Source: a bacterium
Lineage (GTDB): Bacteria; RUG730; JAAEPJ01
NCBI GenBank assembly: GCA_024222485.1
Contig: JAAEPJ010000273.1
Coordinates: forward strand, 1 to 5,634
DNA: 5,634 nt
Direction of reading: 5' to 3'
Part shown: in pieces, positions 1-5,634 of the stretch
Layout: the number at the start of each line of letters is the position of its first letter
How positions within the stretch are numbered: position 1 is the first letter of the stretch
Position numbers and translations under genes: made by a program
Notes under the pieces: model-generated
Seen by the model: only the letters and a program-made list of their open reading frames with translations
Database searches by the model: none
Told to the model about the DNA's origin: nothing

Positions 1-315
1 CCAAAATTTAAAACAACTGGTAGCATAAATGATCTCCTGCCACTACTCCTAAGGAAATCGACCATTGCACAAGAAAAACCGCCGCAGGTCGTACTACAAC
101 AGGCAAACTTATTGCAAGAACTAAAGGACCAACTGATGCAAATATTAACCGCCGTAGAGCCTGAAAATATGAAGCGAAAATTACAGGAAAGTGAGGAACA
201 AGACGAACCAATGAAAAAAAAGCCAAAGAAAAAGAAAAGAGCAAAGAACGAGAAAACCTCAAAAGTTGAGAAAATTCCAAAGAAAGTGAAGAAAACAAAG
301 AAAGTTAAAAACTAA
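1..315 (+). CDS. 3' end of an unrecognised lysine-tailed protein (copy A, 5' partial)
   Basis: Frame 1 is open from the first base to a TAA at 313-315, giving 104 codons. They match residues 174-277 of the complete protein at 4071-4904, with 13 amino-acid differences and no indels. The order is a short helical leucine-rich stretch (SINDLLPLLLRK), a proline/glutamine linker, a charged helix (LQELKDQLMQ), an acidic patch (ESEEQDEP) and a long lysine-rich tail (KKKPKKKKRAK then IPKKVKKTKKVKN). The tail resembles a classical nuclear localisation or nucleic-acid-binding segment, which is inference from composition. I do not recognise the family. The rest of the gene lies outside the window, so whether this copy is intact or itself truncated cannot be told. 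By hand count, 15 of the 27 coding differences between copies change an amino acid, fewer than expected without constraint. Confidence 0.7.
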   Translation, partial: PKFKTTGSINDLLPLLLRKSTIAQEKPPQVVLQQANLLQELKDQLMQILTAVEPENMKRKLQESEEQDEPMKKKPKKKKRAKNEKTSKVEKIPKKVKKTKKVKN

Positions 316-326
316 AAACGTTATGA

Positions 327-332
327 AATAAA
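327..332 (+). promoter_or_regulatory. Polyadenylation signal AATAAA, copy A
   Basis: A canonical AATAAA lies 12 bases after the TAA at 313-315 and is conserved at the equivalent place in copy B (4916-4921). A signal this close to the stop implies a very short 3' UTR. In such AT-rich DNA the hexamer could arise by chance, but its conservation and position support it. Confidence 0.5.
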
Positions 333-469
333 ACAATTACCAGTTCTGTTCATGTTGATTAAAATTTTTTTTCTAAATTTATAAGCATTTTGATAAAACA
401 ATACTCGCCTATTCTTTACACTCTCAATACTACAATTAAATTAAGAAGTAAAAAGAATGCATATTGAAC

Positions 470-696
470 GCTGGCCTTTGGCCATGGTTTCGTTGTATTG
501 TTATCCAAAAACTGGCAGTTTTGCCGTTGGCCTTTTGCCATGGTTTCGTTATGTTATTATCAAAAACTGGCAGTTTTGCCACTGGCTTTGTTCCGTTGGC
601 CTTTTGCCATGGTTGCATTGTTTTGTTATCCAAAAACTGGCAGTTTTGCCGCTGGCCTTTGGCCATGGTTTCGTTATTATGCAAAAACTGGCATGG
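470..696 (+). repeat. Palindrome-rich tandem repeat array, ~56-bp unit, about 3.8 copies
   Basis: The units are 470-525, 526-580, 595-650 and a shortened 651-696; a 14-bp partial unit (581-594) separates the second and third. The first three units each carry two palindromic modules. One is AAAACTGGCAGTTTT, with 7-bp arms around a single G. The other is TGGCC-TTT-GGCCA, or the variant TGGCCTTTTGCCA, running into CCATGG. The fourth unit keeps the second module but loses the end of the first (CAAAAACTGGCATGG). Because 55-56 bp is not a multiple of three, successive units change reading frame, so this is a DNA-level repeat rather than a protein repeat. Stop codons are scarce in most frames here, which creates several spurious overlapping ORFs. 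It adjoins the Rep coding sequence directly. Internal tandem repeats are known in several Helitron and Helentron families, but I do not recognise this unit. Confidence 0.9.
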
Positions 697-1417
697 AAAA
701 AATGTTTGTCAGTGCAAAGATGATAAATACATAGTACCATTAGTGCAAAATATACCTTCTGAGCTTAGAAATCTTCAGCTATCACATATTCTTATGTTGA
801 GACCTTTTGAAATTGTTTTGGGTGAGTTTTGTAGGATGCAAAATGGTTATCGAAAGAAAACCGCCATGCTAAGACTTCGATGCTGTAAAGCATCAGTGCA
901 AGATAGAATAAATTCATTATCTGATCAGAACGACAGAGAGATCTGCCAAAAAGCCTATAATTACCTTATGTCTTTTCTTTCTTCTTCATATAATAAATTT
1001 ATTGCTCTTCGGGCCCAATCAATACATGATAAAGAAGAACCTTCAATTTTTGCCTTCTATTCGTGGGAAGGTATCGAGTGTGCTCTATGGCCCAATCTCT
1101 ACCCATTTACTGCATGGTGTGAGGGTATCCATAATGGACGTGAGTCAAAAAAGAGTAGTAAAATTTCTTTCATCACGAAATGCCTATCTCCTATAATTGA
1201 CTATTCTTTAAATTTCGACCTTTTACAGTATGTGTTTGACCGCTGGTTATATAAAACCATAACAGGGGCAATTAATACCTATCGTTGTATATCAAATAGC
1301 CAGTCCCAATCTGCAGCATTTCTTGCTCTGGAGGAAAAGCCATTCAGCACTGGGTATTGGCAGTGGCAGCATAGATTCTTACTTGATGCTGTTGACCAGT
1401 TTGGATTGCCAGGTCTT

Positions 1418-2014
1418 TTTATTACTATTAGTCCTTCTGAGTGGACTTTTCCTTGGCCAATGTGGCTAACATCAATATCTAGGACAACTGGTTATGGGCC
1501 AACTAATCTTTCATGTTTTGAAACATTACATTTCATGAATGTTATGGAGCAAATTGTACGAGGCTATCTTTGAGGATCTAATGACTCTAATTGGAGAAAT
1601 CATTTATTCAATTACAACAGGCTTCAGAATAAGCGGAACGTTAAAACATACTTTTACCGTTTCGAGTTTCAGAAACGTGGCACTATACACCTTCATCTTC
1701 TTGTATGGCTAGATAAATTGAAATACATTCAATACAGTAGATTACGTGCAGACATTCCAACAGACAATCCGACTCTGCTACATTATGTGAACAAATTTCA
1801 GTGTGCTGACAAGTCTAGTCTTGACATACACAATAATGATACTGATGTAATTGAAACAAGCACTTATCAAACCATTTGTTTATCACACCCTCCTGATGCT
1901 TTTGCCAAATGTCTGAGAGGTTATATTGACACTGTTCTGCCTTCTTTGCAATGCTCAATGGATGTCCAAACATCTAATGGACATGCCATGATTCTAAAAT
2001 ATGTTGCATCATAT
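1418..2014 (+). other. HUH Rep nuclease core of the Helitron protein
   Basis: The core holds FITISPSEWTFPWP, equivalent to Rep motif 1. It is followed by YRFEFQKRGTIHLHLLVWL, whose two histidines (codons 1688 and 1694) would bind the metal ion, and by KYVASYVSK with tyrosines at 2000-2002 and 2012-2014. The three-residue spacing between the tyrosines is that of the paired catalytic tyrosines of Helitron Rep. All the catalytic residues are therefore present, although the TGA at 1571 separates motif 1 from the rest. The SPSEW version of motif 1 differs from the NPxW form of many plant Helitrons and may mark a separate animal lineage; that is from memory and not checked. Confidence 0.85.
1571..1573 (+). 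other. In-frame nonsense codon TGA in the Rep domain
   Basis: Frame 2 reads MEQIVRGYL, then TGA, then GSNDSNWRNHLFNYNRLQ and on without any frame change into the HUH motif. The sequence on both sides looks like Helitron protein, so this is a point mutation and not an intron or a gene boundary. One base change (for example from TGT, TGC, TGG or CGA) would explain it. Confidence 0.85.
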
Positions 2015-2821
2015 GTTTCAAAAGCTCATGAATCTTTTCATAACGATGCTCTCTATTGCAAAGACCTTAATGCCTCAACAGCAGCGTTTCGTTATGGAAT
2101 TGCTCTTGACATGTGCGAACCAGAAATGTGGGTTCTTCTTTCCTCAAAGAAAATTTCATGGACTGACGCCACCAGAAAAAAATTTACCGTTCCAACCTCA
2201 GATACAGCCGCCACAAATAATATCTTAGCAAAATACTATAATCGGGACCAAAAATATGACGGATATTCTCTTCTTCAGTGGTTACGTTCTGTTGATGAAA
2301 GTAAAAATCCACCTAACGAGTATAGATTAGGCTCCAGGATTCTTGTTGGTGTTAAACACGTTTCGTACATGAACCCTGAATATTTTTTTCAGCATCTTGC
2401 TCTTCACTTTCCACATCGTCAACTCAATGAAATCTTGCCGATATCTGATAACAATATTCCGTCACAAATCAAACATTTTCATACAGCAAATATGCTTATG
2501 CCAGAATTTTTTGCCAATCCACAAAATTTTACTGACCATATAAAGAACGAAGGACACAAACAATACTATCTTAGTACAATAAATGCATATCTGCAAAGTC
2601 TGCTTGACCTAGACACTTTGTATCGATTGCAGGCATTGCCTTCACATTTAAATGAAAATAATTGCAGTCAGGCATCAGCGCCCATAAATTTAGAAGGTAA
2701 CCAGCTGGTTGCTTTAACATTAGTTAAGGATATGATTCGTGAAAGGGAACAATTTAATGAGAGCTATGGTCAAATAGCCATGTGCCCATCAGATGTTGAT
2801 TGGCGACGATTTCTTTTAATT

Positions 2822-3866
2822 CTCGGAAAAGCAGGAACTGGTAAAACATTCACAATGCAACAATTAATACAGTACTGTCTTGATATCATGTTGTCAGTCG
2901 CTGTTGCTGTCCCAACAGGTACTCTTGCTTGTACTTATCGAGAAAGATATCAAGAACTGGTCACATGTGATACATTGCACGGTTTTTTTAATTTTTCTTC
3001 AGACAATAATAATGGCAGTAGAATAAATTGGAACATTGCAATGTATGACATAATTTTTATTGATGAGATATCACAAGTCAGTGTTGAAATGTTTCATCAT
3101 ATCATATCTACAGTTGATAAAGTTATACGTAGGCCTCTTGTTGTCATGTGCGGAGATTTTGCACAACAGCAACCTATATCTACGGTAAACAATGAGACGA
3201 GACAAGTTTCAAATATTTCATCTTGTCAACACTGCCTATCATTTTTAGTTAGAGTAACGTTGACAACTCAGCACAGGACAGATGATACCCATTTAGTATC
3301 ATTTCTTCAGCATATTCGTTTTTTTAAGCCTATGGGATGAAATGCTCTCTACTATAATGGATGGTCGTATTCTTTTGCCAAATAGAATTATAGATTCATC
3401 GTTGTACGAGAAACTGAGGCAGCACCCTGAAGCAACTATTCTAACTATGACGAAAAGGGCTGCAATGTATATTAATGAGATTATTATTACCTCGGCGTTT
3501 TCGAGCTCTCCAATATGCGTTGTTCTAATGGATGACGAATCTCTTATTCCAGTACACAAAAGTATGAGATTGATCATAACTCAAAATATTAATAAACAGA
3601 TTGGATTTGTCAATGGCCAATTCGTAAATGTAGTTGCAGTTCGTAACAATACCATAATTGCCTGCACATCAAGTTGTGCTATATTAAACATTCATCCAAT
3701 AACAAAAAAAGTAGACGATCGTGAAATTACTGTGTATCCATGCCTTCCAGGGTATGCTATCACAATTTGTAAAGCTCAGGGGCAGACCCTAAATAAAGTA
3801 GTGCTATGGATTGACACAGAGAGGACACCTCCAGGAACGGCATACGTTGCCTTCTCTCGTGTCAAA
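2822..3866 (+). other. PIF1-like SF1B helicase domain of the Helitron protein
   Basis: The domain has Walker A GKAGTGKT, Walker B with DE at 3062-3067, GDFAQQQPI, a QHR motif IV, FVNGQFVNV, then KAQGQTL and AYVAFSRVK near the end. This order and wording are those of PIF1-family helicases fused to Helitron Rep. All motifs needed for ATP binding and hydrolysis can be read, but the frame change near 3330 places motifs up to QHR in frame 2 and the later ones in frame 3. Confidence 0.88.
3319..3341 (+). other. Frameshift site in the helicase, probably at a run of seven T
   Basis: Frame 2 reads LVSFLQHIRFFKPMG and stops at the TGA at 3338-3340, while the helicase continues in frame 3 from WDEMLSTIMDGRILLP. 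Removing one T from the run at 3319-3325 gives an unbroken HIRFLSLWDEMLSTIMDGR. Removing the A at 3332 would give HIRFFKPWDEM. Either fits, and homopolymer slippage, in the genome or in sequencing, is the simpler cause. Confidence 0.8.
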
Positions 3867-3941
3867 CGTCTTTCTGATTTGTATTTTCTAACTGAACTCT
3901 TCCCTCAGCAATTCACTCCAGTAACACAAGAGACATTATGA

Positions 3942-4070
3942 TATTTACAGCTATTTCCATTGACAGATAAATTTCAAAATTTAAATTAAGAAACAAACAA
4001 TCAAGAGACTCTATAATGAATTAAGTGCAGTAAAAACTCAATCAGTAATTGAAATATTTATTTTTTACAG
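3942..4070 (+). other. 129-bp AT-rich spacer between the helicase and the downstream gene
   Basis: No coding sequence is seen. It contains TTAAATTAAGAA at 3981-3992, a 12-bp word also found at 436-447 near the end of copy A and with one change at 5025-5036 in copy B. It ends with a pyrimidine-rich AG tract just before the next ATG. No clear TATA box or hairpin-CTRR Helitron end was found. Confidence 0.5.
4057..4070 (+). promoter_or_regulatory. Possible 3' splice site abutting the ATG
   Basis: TTTATTTTTTACAG is a good match to a spliceosomal acceptor (pyrimidine tract plus YAG), and its AG is immediately followed by the ATG of the 277-codon gene. If used, the coding exon would start at the ATG or the protein would have further residues from an upstream exon. 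No donor can be assigned within the short spacer. In T-rich DNA such a tract can occur by chance. Confidence 0.4.
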
Positions 4071-4904
4071 ATGAACCGCCAATACAATGCATCCAGCTTT
4101 AAAGGTGTGGGTTACTTCCACCACTTCCCCAAGAATTTTCTGAGGCCGTATGAGGCTGCAGATTTAGCACCAAGCAAAGAGACCATTTTCAAAAGAACAT
4201 GGCCCACCAACTGTGAGTGGTTGAAACGGCCAGATGTTGCGGCTTCTGAGCTGTACTCAACGATTGAGGAAAATAAAGACATAATAAGGGGAATTCCCAA
4301 TGTACTCACACAGGAAAGAATAGAAAACTTACTTCAGGACCTGGAGCCTATAATGGAAACACTAAAAACGTTTTTCAAAGGATCAGTTCTGCCTGTTAAC
4401 ACAAACGACAGTGTGGAACTGATCCTAAAATTCATTAATATGAATCCCGAGATGCTGGAAAGTATTAAAAAATGTGTACATGTTGGAGGTGCGCTATTCA
4501 GTACCGGTATCCAGGTACTGGTAGCGCACACCAACCTGACAAATCCAGGAGAGATGGCATCAAAAATTTCATTTGCACCTGAGCCAGAGCCAAAATTTAA
4601 AACAACTGGTAGCATAAACGATCTTCTGCCACTATTACTCAGGAAATCGACTATTGCAGAAGAAAAACCGCCGCAGGTCATTCCACAACAGGCAAACCCA
4701 TTGCAAGAACTAAAGGACCAACTGATGCAAACATTAACGGCCGAAGAGCCTGAAAAAGTGAAGCGAAAATTACAGGAAAGTGAGGAACAGGACGAACCAA
4801 TGCAAAAAAAGCCAAAGAAAAAGAAGCGAGCAAAGAAAGAGAAACCCTCAAAAGTTGAGCAAATTCCTAAGAAAGTAAAGAAAACAAAGAGAGTTAAAAA
4901 CTAA
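4071..4904 (+). CDS. Unrecognised 277-aa protein with lysine-rich C-terminal tail (copy B, complete)
   Basis: One uninterrupted frame runs from ATG to TAA, and conservation of its last 104 codons in copy A supports it as real coding sequence. I do not recognise the family. Residues 1-50 are aromatic- and proline-containing (SSFKGVGYFHHFPKNFLRPY). Residues 55-135 look mainly helical with alternating charge. Residues 137-152 (VHVGGALFSTGIQVLV) are the most hydrophobic stretch, too short and mild to call a membrane segment. Residues 169-176 form a proline/glutamate hinge, and 209-222 a charged helix. Residues 231-277 are extremely basic (KKPKKKKRAKKEK), suggesting nuclear entry or nucleic-acid binding; this is inference. 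It follows the Helitron helicase by 129 bp on the same strand, so it may be carried by the element. It could instead be a host gene or a captured viral gene; a structural, DNA-associated role is only a guess. An AG tract directly before the ATG leaves an upstream exon possible. Confidence 0.75.
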   Translation: MNRQYNASSFKGVGYFHHFPKNFLRPYEAADLAPSKETIFKRTWPTNCEWLKRPDVAASELYSTIEENKDIIRGIPNVLTQERIENLLQDLEPIMETLKTFFKGSVLPVNTNDSVELILKFINMNPEMLESIKKCVHVGGALFSTGIQVLVAHTNLTNPGEMASKISFAPEPEPKFKTTGSINDLLPLLLRKSTIAEEKPPQVIPQQANPLQELKDQLMQTLTAEEPEKVKRKLQESEEQDEPMQKKPKKKKRAKKEKPSKVEQIPKKVKKTKRVKN

Positions 4905-5046
4905 AAACGTTATAAAATAAAACAATTACCAGTTCCGTTAATGTTGATTAACATTTATATTCTAATTTTATAAGCATTTTGATAAAACAATACTCGCCTA
5001 TTTTTTACACTCTCAATACTACAATAAAATTAAGAAGTAAAAAGAA
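4590..5046 (+). repeat. Long direct repeat, copy B
   Basis: It corresponds to 1-457 position for position. The 3' junction is sharp: the shared AAGTAAAAAGAA ends at 5046 and unrelated, more GC-rich sequence follows. The left limit is set by the window edge in copy A. Divergence is similar in the coding part (27 of 315) and in the non-coding part (9 of 142), by hand count. Confidence 0.95.
4916..4921 (+). promoter_or_regulatory. Polyadenylation signal AATAAA, copy B
   Basis: AATAAA lies 12 bases after the stop of the 277-codon gene and is conserved in copy A, while a base four positions upstream of it differs between copies. It would end the transcript with a very short 3' UTR. Confidence 0.5.
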
Positions 5047-5050
5047 ATCC

Positions 5051-5066
5051 GGGTGGGCGGGTTGGG
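5051..5066 (+). other. G-quadruplex motif GGGTGGGCGGGTTGGG
   Basis: Four GGG tracts with loops of 1, 1 and 2 bases form a textbook compact G-quadruplex sequence on the + strand. It stands out in otherwise AT-rich DNA and begins four bases after the end of the long direct repeat. A link to the breakpoint or to element insertion is inference only. Confidence 0.75.
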
Positions 5067-5190
5067 CATTGAAAGTTGAACCGAAATGCTTTGACCCAAG
5101 ACTCAGTGGTGGTTATTGCGTAATTCCATGAGATATGCGCAGTGATCGTTGTAGATTCAGTTGCGAGTTGAACGTTGTAGTGATCAGTCG

Positions 5191-5367
5191 ATGTTGGAGA
5201 AGGATACACGACAAGACAAGAAAAAGAATATGAGCAGGCCAGCTTCAGAAGTTGAAGCTACTGATGAGTCTGACTCTTCTCATGAATCTAATTCACGAGC
5301 AAAGTATAAATTAGAGCGAAGTAAACAAGGAAAACTTGAGCTTGTTGAAACTTTGTCTATTCAATAG
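5191..5367 (+). CDS. Possible small serine-rich charged protein or exon (58 codons)
   Basis: An ATG frame from 5191 to TAG at 5365-5367 encodes 58 residues; a second ATG at 5230, with A at -3, would give 45 residues beginning MSRPASEVEATDESD. The composition is hydrophilic, with an acidic serine-rich centre (ESDSSHESNSR) followed by a basic stretch (KYKLERSKQGK). This is typical of disordered N-terminal regions, but I recognise no family. There is no second copy to show conservation and no polyadenylation signal close by. It could be a chance ORF or the first exon of a gene continuing beyond the window. Confidence 0.25.
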   Translation: MLEKDTRQDKKKNMSRPASEVEATDESDSSHESNSRAKYKLERSKQGKLELVETLSIQ

Positions 5368-5634
5368 TGATTTGTGGCTGGGCAGCTATTTCCTAGCATT
5401 TAGGGCATCAAAGTCGGTATAGGGTTGTGAATGGAATACGTGCATGAAATCTGGGATTGAATATAGGCTAATAATGATAATTCCGTGAAAGCTTTCAAAC
5501 GATAAAGTGGCTACAAGAAAAATCATTTTGTGAAAATGTCAGGTGCGGCACTAACCCCATTGGACGCGCCTCAACTGTATCGCTTTGATGCTACTCTGTT
5601 AAATACTTAAAAATATTTCGAAGTTTTAGAATTC
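5368..5634. other. Unassigned sequence, no gene seen
   Basis: No ORF of useful length, RNA gene or clear repeat is visible on either strand. A 24-codon ATG frame lies at 5536-5610 (MSGAALTPLDAPQLYRF...) and is too short to support. The stretch ends in GAATTC, an EcoRI site, so the right edge may be a cloning junction rather than a biological one. Confidence 0.5.

Larger units (their letters stand above)
1..457 (+). repeat. Long direct repeat, copy A
   Basis: This block aligns base for base with 4590-5046 at a constant offset of 4,589. I counted about 36 mismatches in 457 positions (about 92% identity) and no insertion or deletion. Similarity ends abruptly after the shared AAGTAAAAAGAA: copy A continues with TGCATATTG and copy B with ATCCGGGTG. 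The left limit is only the window edge, so the repeat may extend further upstream. It covers the tail of a gene, its polyadenylation signal and about 140 bp of 3' flank. Confidence 0.95.
701..3941 (+). pseudogene. Helitron Rep-helicase (HUH endonuclease plus PIF1-like helicase), degraded
   Basis: This encoded the element's own transposition protein, whose Rep half nicks and joins DNA through tyrosines and whose helicase half unwinds it. Family-like sequence starts near the CQCKDDKY segment (Cys codons 707 and 713), leading into IPSELRNL, and continues for about 1,080 codons. Visible in order are Rep motif 1 (FITISPSEW, 1418-1444), the HUH pair HLH (1688-1696), the two-tyrosine motif YVASY (2000-2014), helicase Walker A GKAGTGKT (2825-2848), Walker B IDEIS (3059-3073), GDFAQQQP (3152-3175), QHR (3269-3277), FVNGQFVNV (3606-3632), YAITICKAQGQTL (3753-3791) and YVAFSRVK (3843-3866). 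Two lesions break it: TGA at 1571-1573, with homologous sequence continuing in the same frame, and a one-base frame change near 3319-3341. The N-terminus is missing relative to usual Helitron proteins (roughly 1,400 residues or more), and the frame runs back into the tandem repeats without a credible start. It could also be read as three separate ORFs, but the motifs show one gene. Confidence 0.9.
458..5046 (+). mobile_element. Helitron-like rolling-circle element carrying an unknown gene; boundaries tentative
   Basis: The interval holds a palindromic tandem-repeat array, a Rep-helicase pseudogene with Helitron hallmarks and a second intact gene. The limits are set by the long direct repeat: its two copies end at 457 and 5046, so the sequence between those ends would be one 4,589-bp unit if the element is arranged head to tail. 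Helitrons normally begin with TC and end with CTRR after a short hairpin. I found neither a convincing hairpin-CTRR end nor a TC start at these positions, so the termini are inference. The safe core is the Rep-helicase region, 701-3941. The unknown gene could belong to the element or to the host DNA beside it. Confidence 0.5.

Noticed and set aside
8-298. Reverse-strand ORF opposite the copy A tail
   Set aside because: It is the antisense of a lysine-rich coding sequence, giving a phenylalanine/serine-rich peptide. The + strand frame is the one conserved with a full gene at 4071-4904.
470-696. CRISPR array
   Set aside because: Repeats are directly adjacent with no unique spacers of constant length, the units vary, and the context is a eukaryotic transposon.
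436-740. Several overlapping ORFs on both strands across the repeat array
   Set aside because: The repeat unit lacks stops in most frames, so ORFs appear in any of them. The unit length is not a multiple of three and no peptide repeat is kept, so they are by-products of the DNA repeat.
1571-1573. TGA read as an amino acid (alternative genetic code or selenocysteine)
   Set aside because: Only one such internal TGA interrupts the homologous frame, a separate frameshift also breaks the gene, and the helicase ends on a TGA at 3939-3941. A simple nonsense mutation is enough.
4334-4681. Reverse-strand ORF inside the 277-codon gene
   Set aside because: It is a shadow of the longer + strand gene, which has an ATG, a stop and a polyadenylation signal in place.
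4590-5046. One tail copy as a retrocopy of mRNA
   Set aside because: Similarity continues about 125 bp past the AATAAA and neither copy ends in a poly(A) tract, so this is a DNA-level duplication.
5392-5396. CTAG at 5393-5396 as a Helitron 3' terminus
   Set aside because: It lies beyond the long direct repeat, has no convincing hairpin just upstream, and the four-base word is common by chance.
5536-5610. 24-codon ATG frame near the right edge
   Set aside because: It is too short, has no conservation evidence in the window and no recognisable motif.
5629-5634. Terminal GAATTC as a biological signal
   Set aside because: It is an EcoRI site at the exact window edge and more likely reflects how the fragment was obtained. 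Another site occurs internally at 4291-4296, so it may also be chance.

Overview
The window looks like AT-rich nuclear DNA from a eukaryote, most likely an invertebrate animal, though the host cannot be named from sequence alone. It contains a Helitron Rep-helicase gene, AATAAA polyadenylation signals just after stop codons, and a polypyrimidine-AG tract directly before an ATG. There is no bacterial operon organisation and I see no ribosome-binding sites.

Layout. Positions 1-315 are the last 104 codons of a protein with a lysine-rich tail, followed by its AATAAA and 3' flank up to 457. Positions 470-696 hold about 3.8 copies of a ~56-bp tandem repeat made largely of small palindromes. From about 701 to 3941 runs one Helitron replication-transposition gene: an HUH Rep domain followed by a PIF1-like SF1B helicase. 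It is a pseudogene here. Its N-terminus is missing or replaced by the repeats, one in-frame TGA lies at 1571-1573, and the frame shifts by one base near 3319-3341. Its catalytic motifs remain readable. After a 129-bp spacer, an intact 277-codon gene (4071-4904) encodes an unrecognised protein. Its last 104 codons and 3' flank (4590-5046) repeat 1-457 at about 92% identity without a single indel. From 5047 the sequence is unrelated: a compact G-quadruplex motif lies four bases past the junction (5051-5066), followed by a short serine-rich ORF and unassigned DNA.

Interpretation (inference). The two tails stop matching at the same base, and the Rep-helicase lies between them. This fits a head-to-tail array of a 4,589-bp unit (458-5046) in which the unknown gene is the 3'-most gene of a Helitron-like element and 1-457 is the end of a preceding unit. 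Helitrons move by a rolling-circle-like mechanism and are known to form such arrays. The alternative is a tandemly duplicated gene with a decayed Helitron inserted between the copies. The window shows no canonical TC...CTRR Helitron ends, so the element boundaries remain open. The most interesting object is the conserved, unrecognised 277-aa protein and its association with the element.
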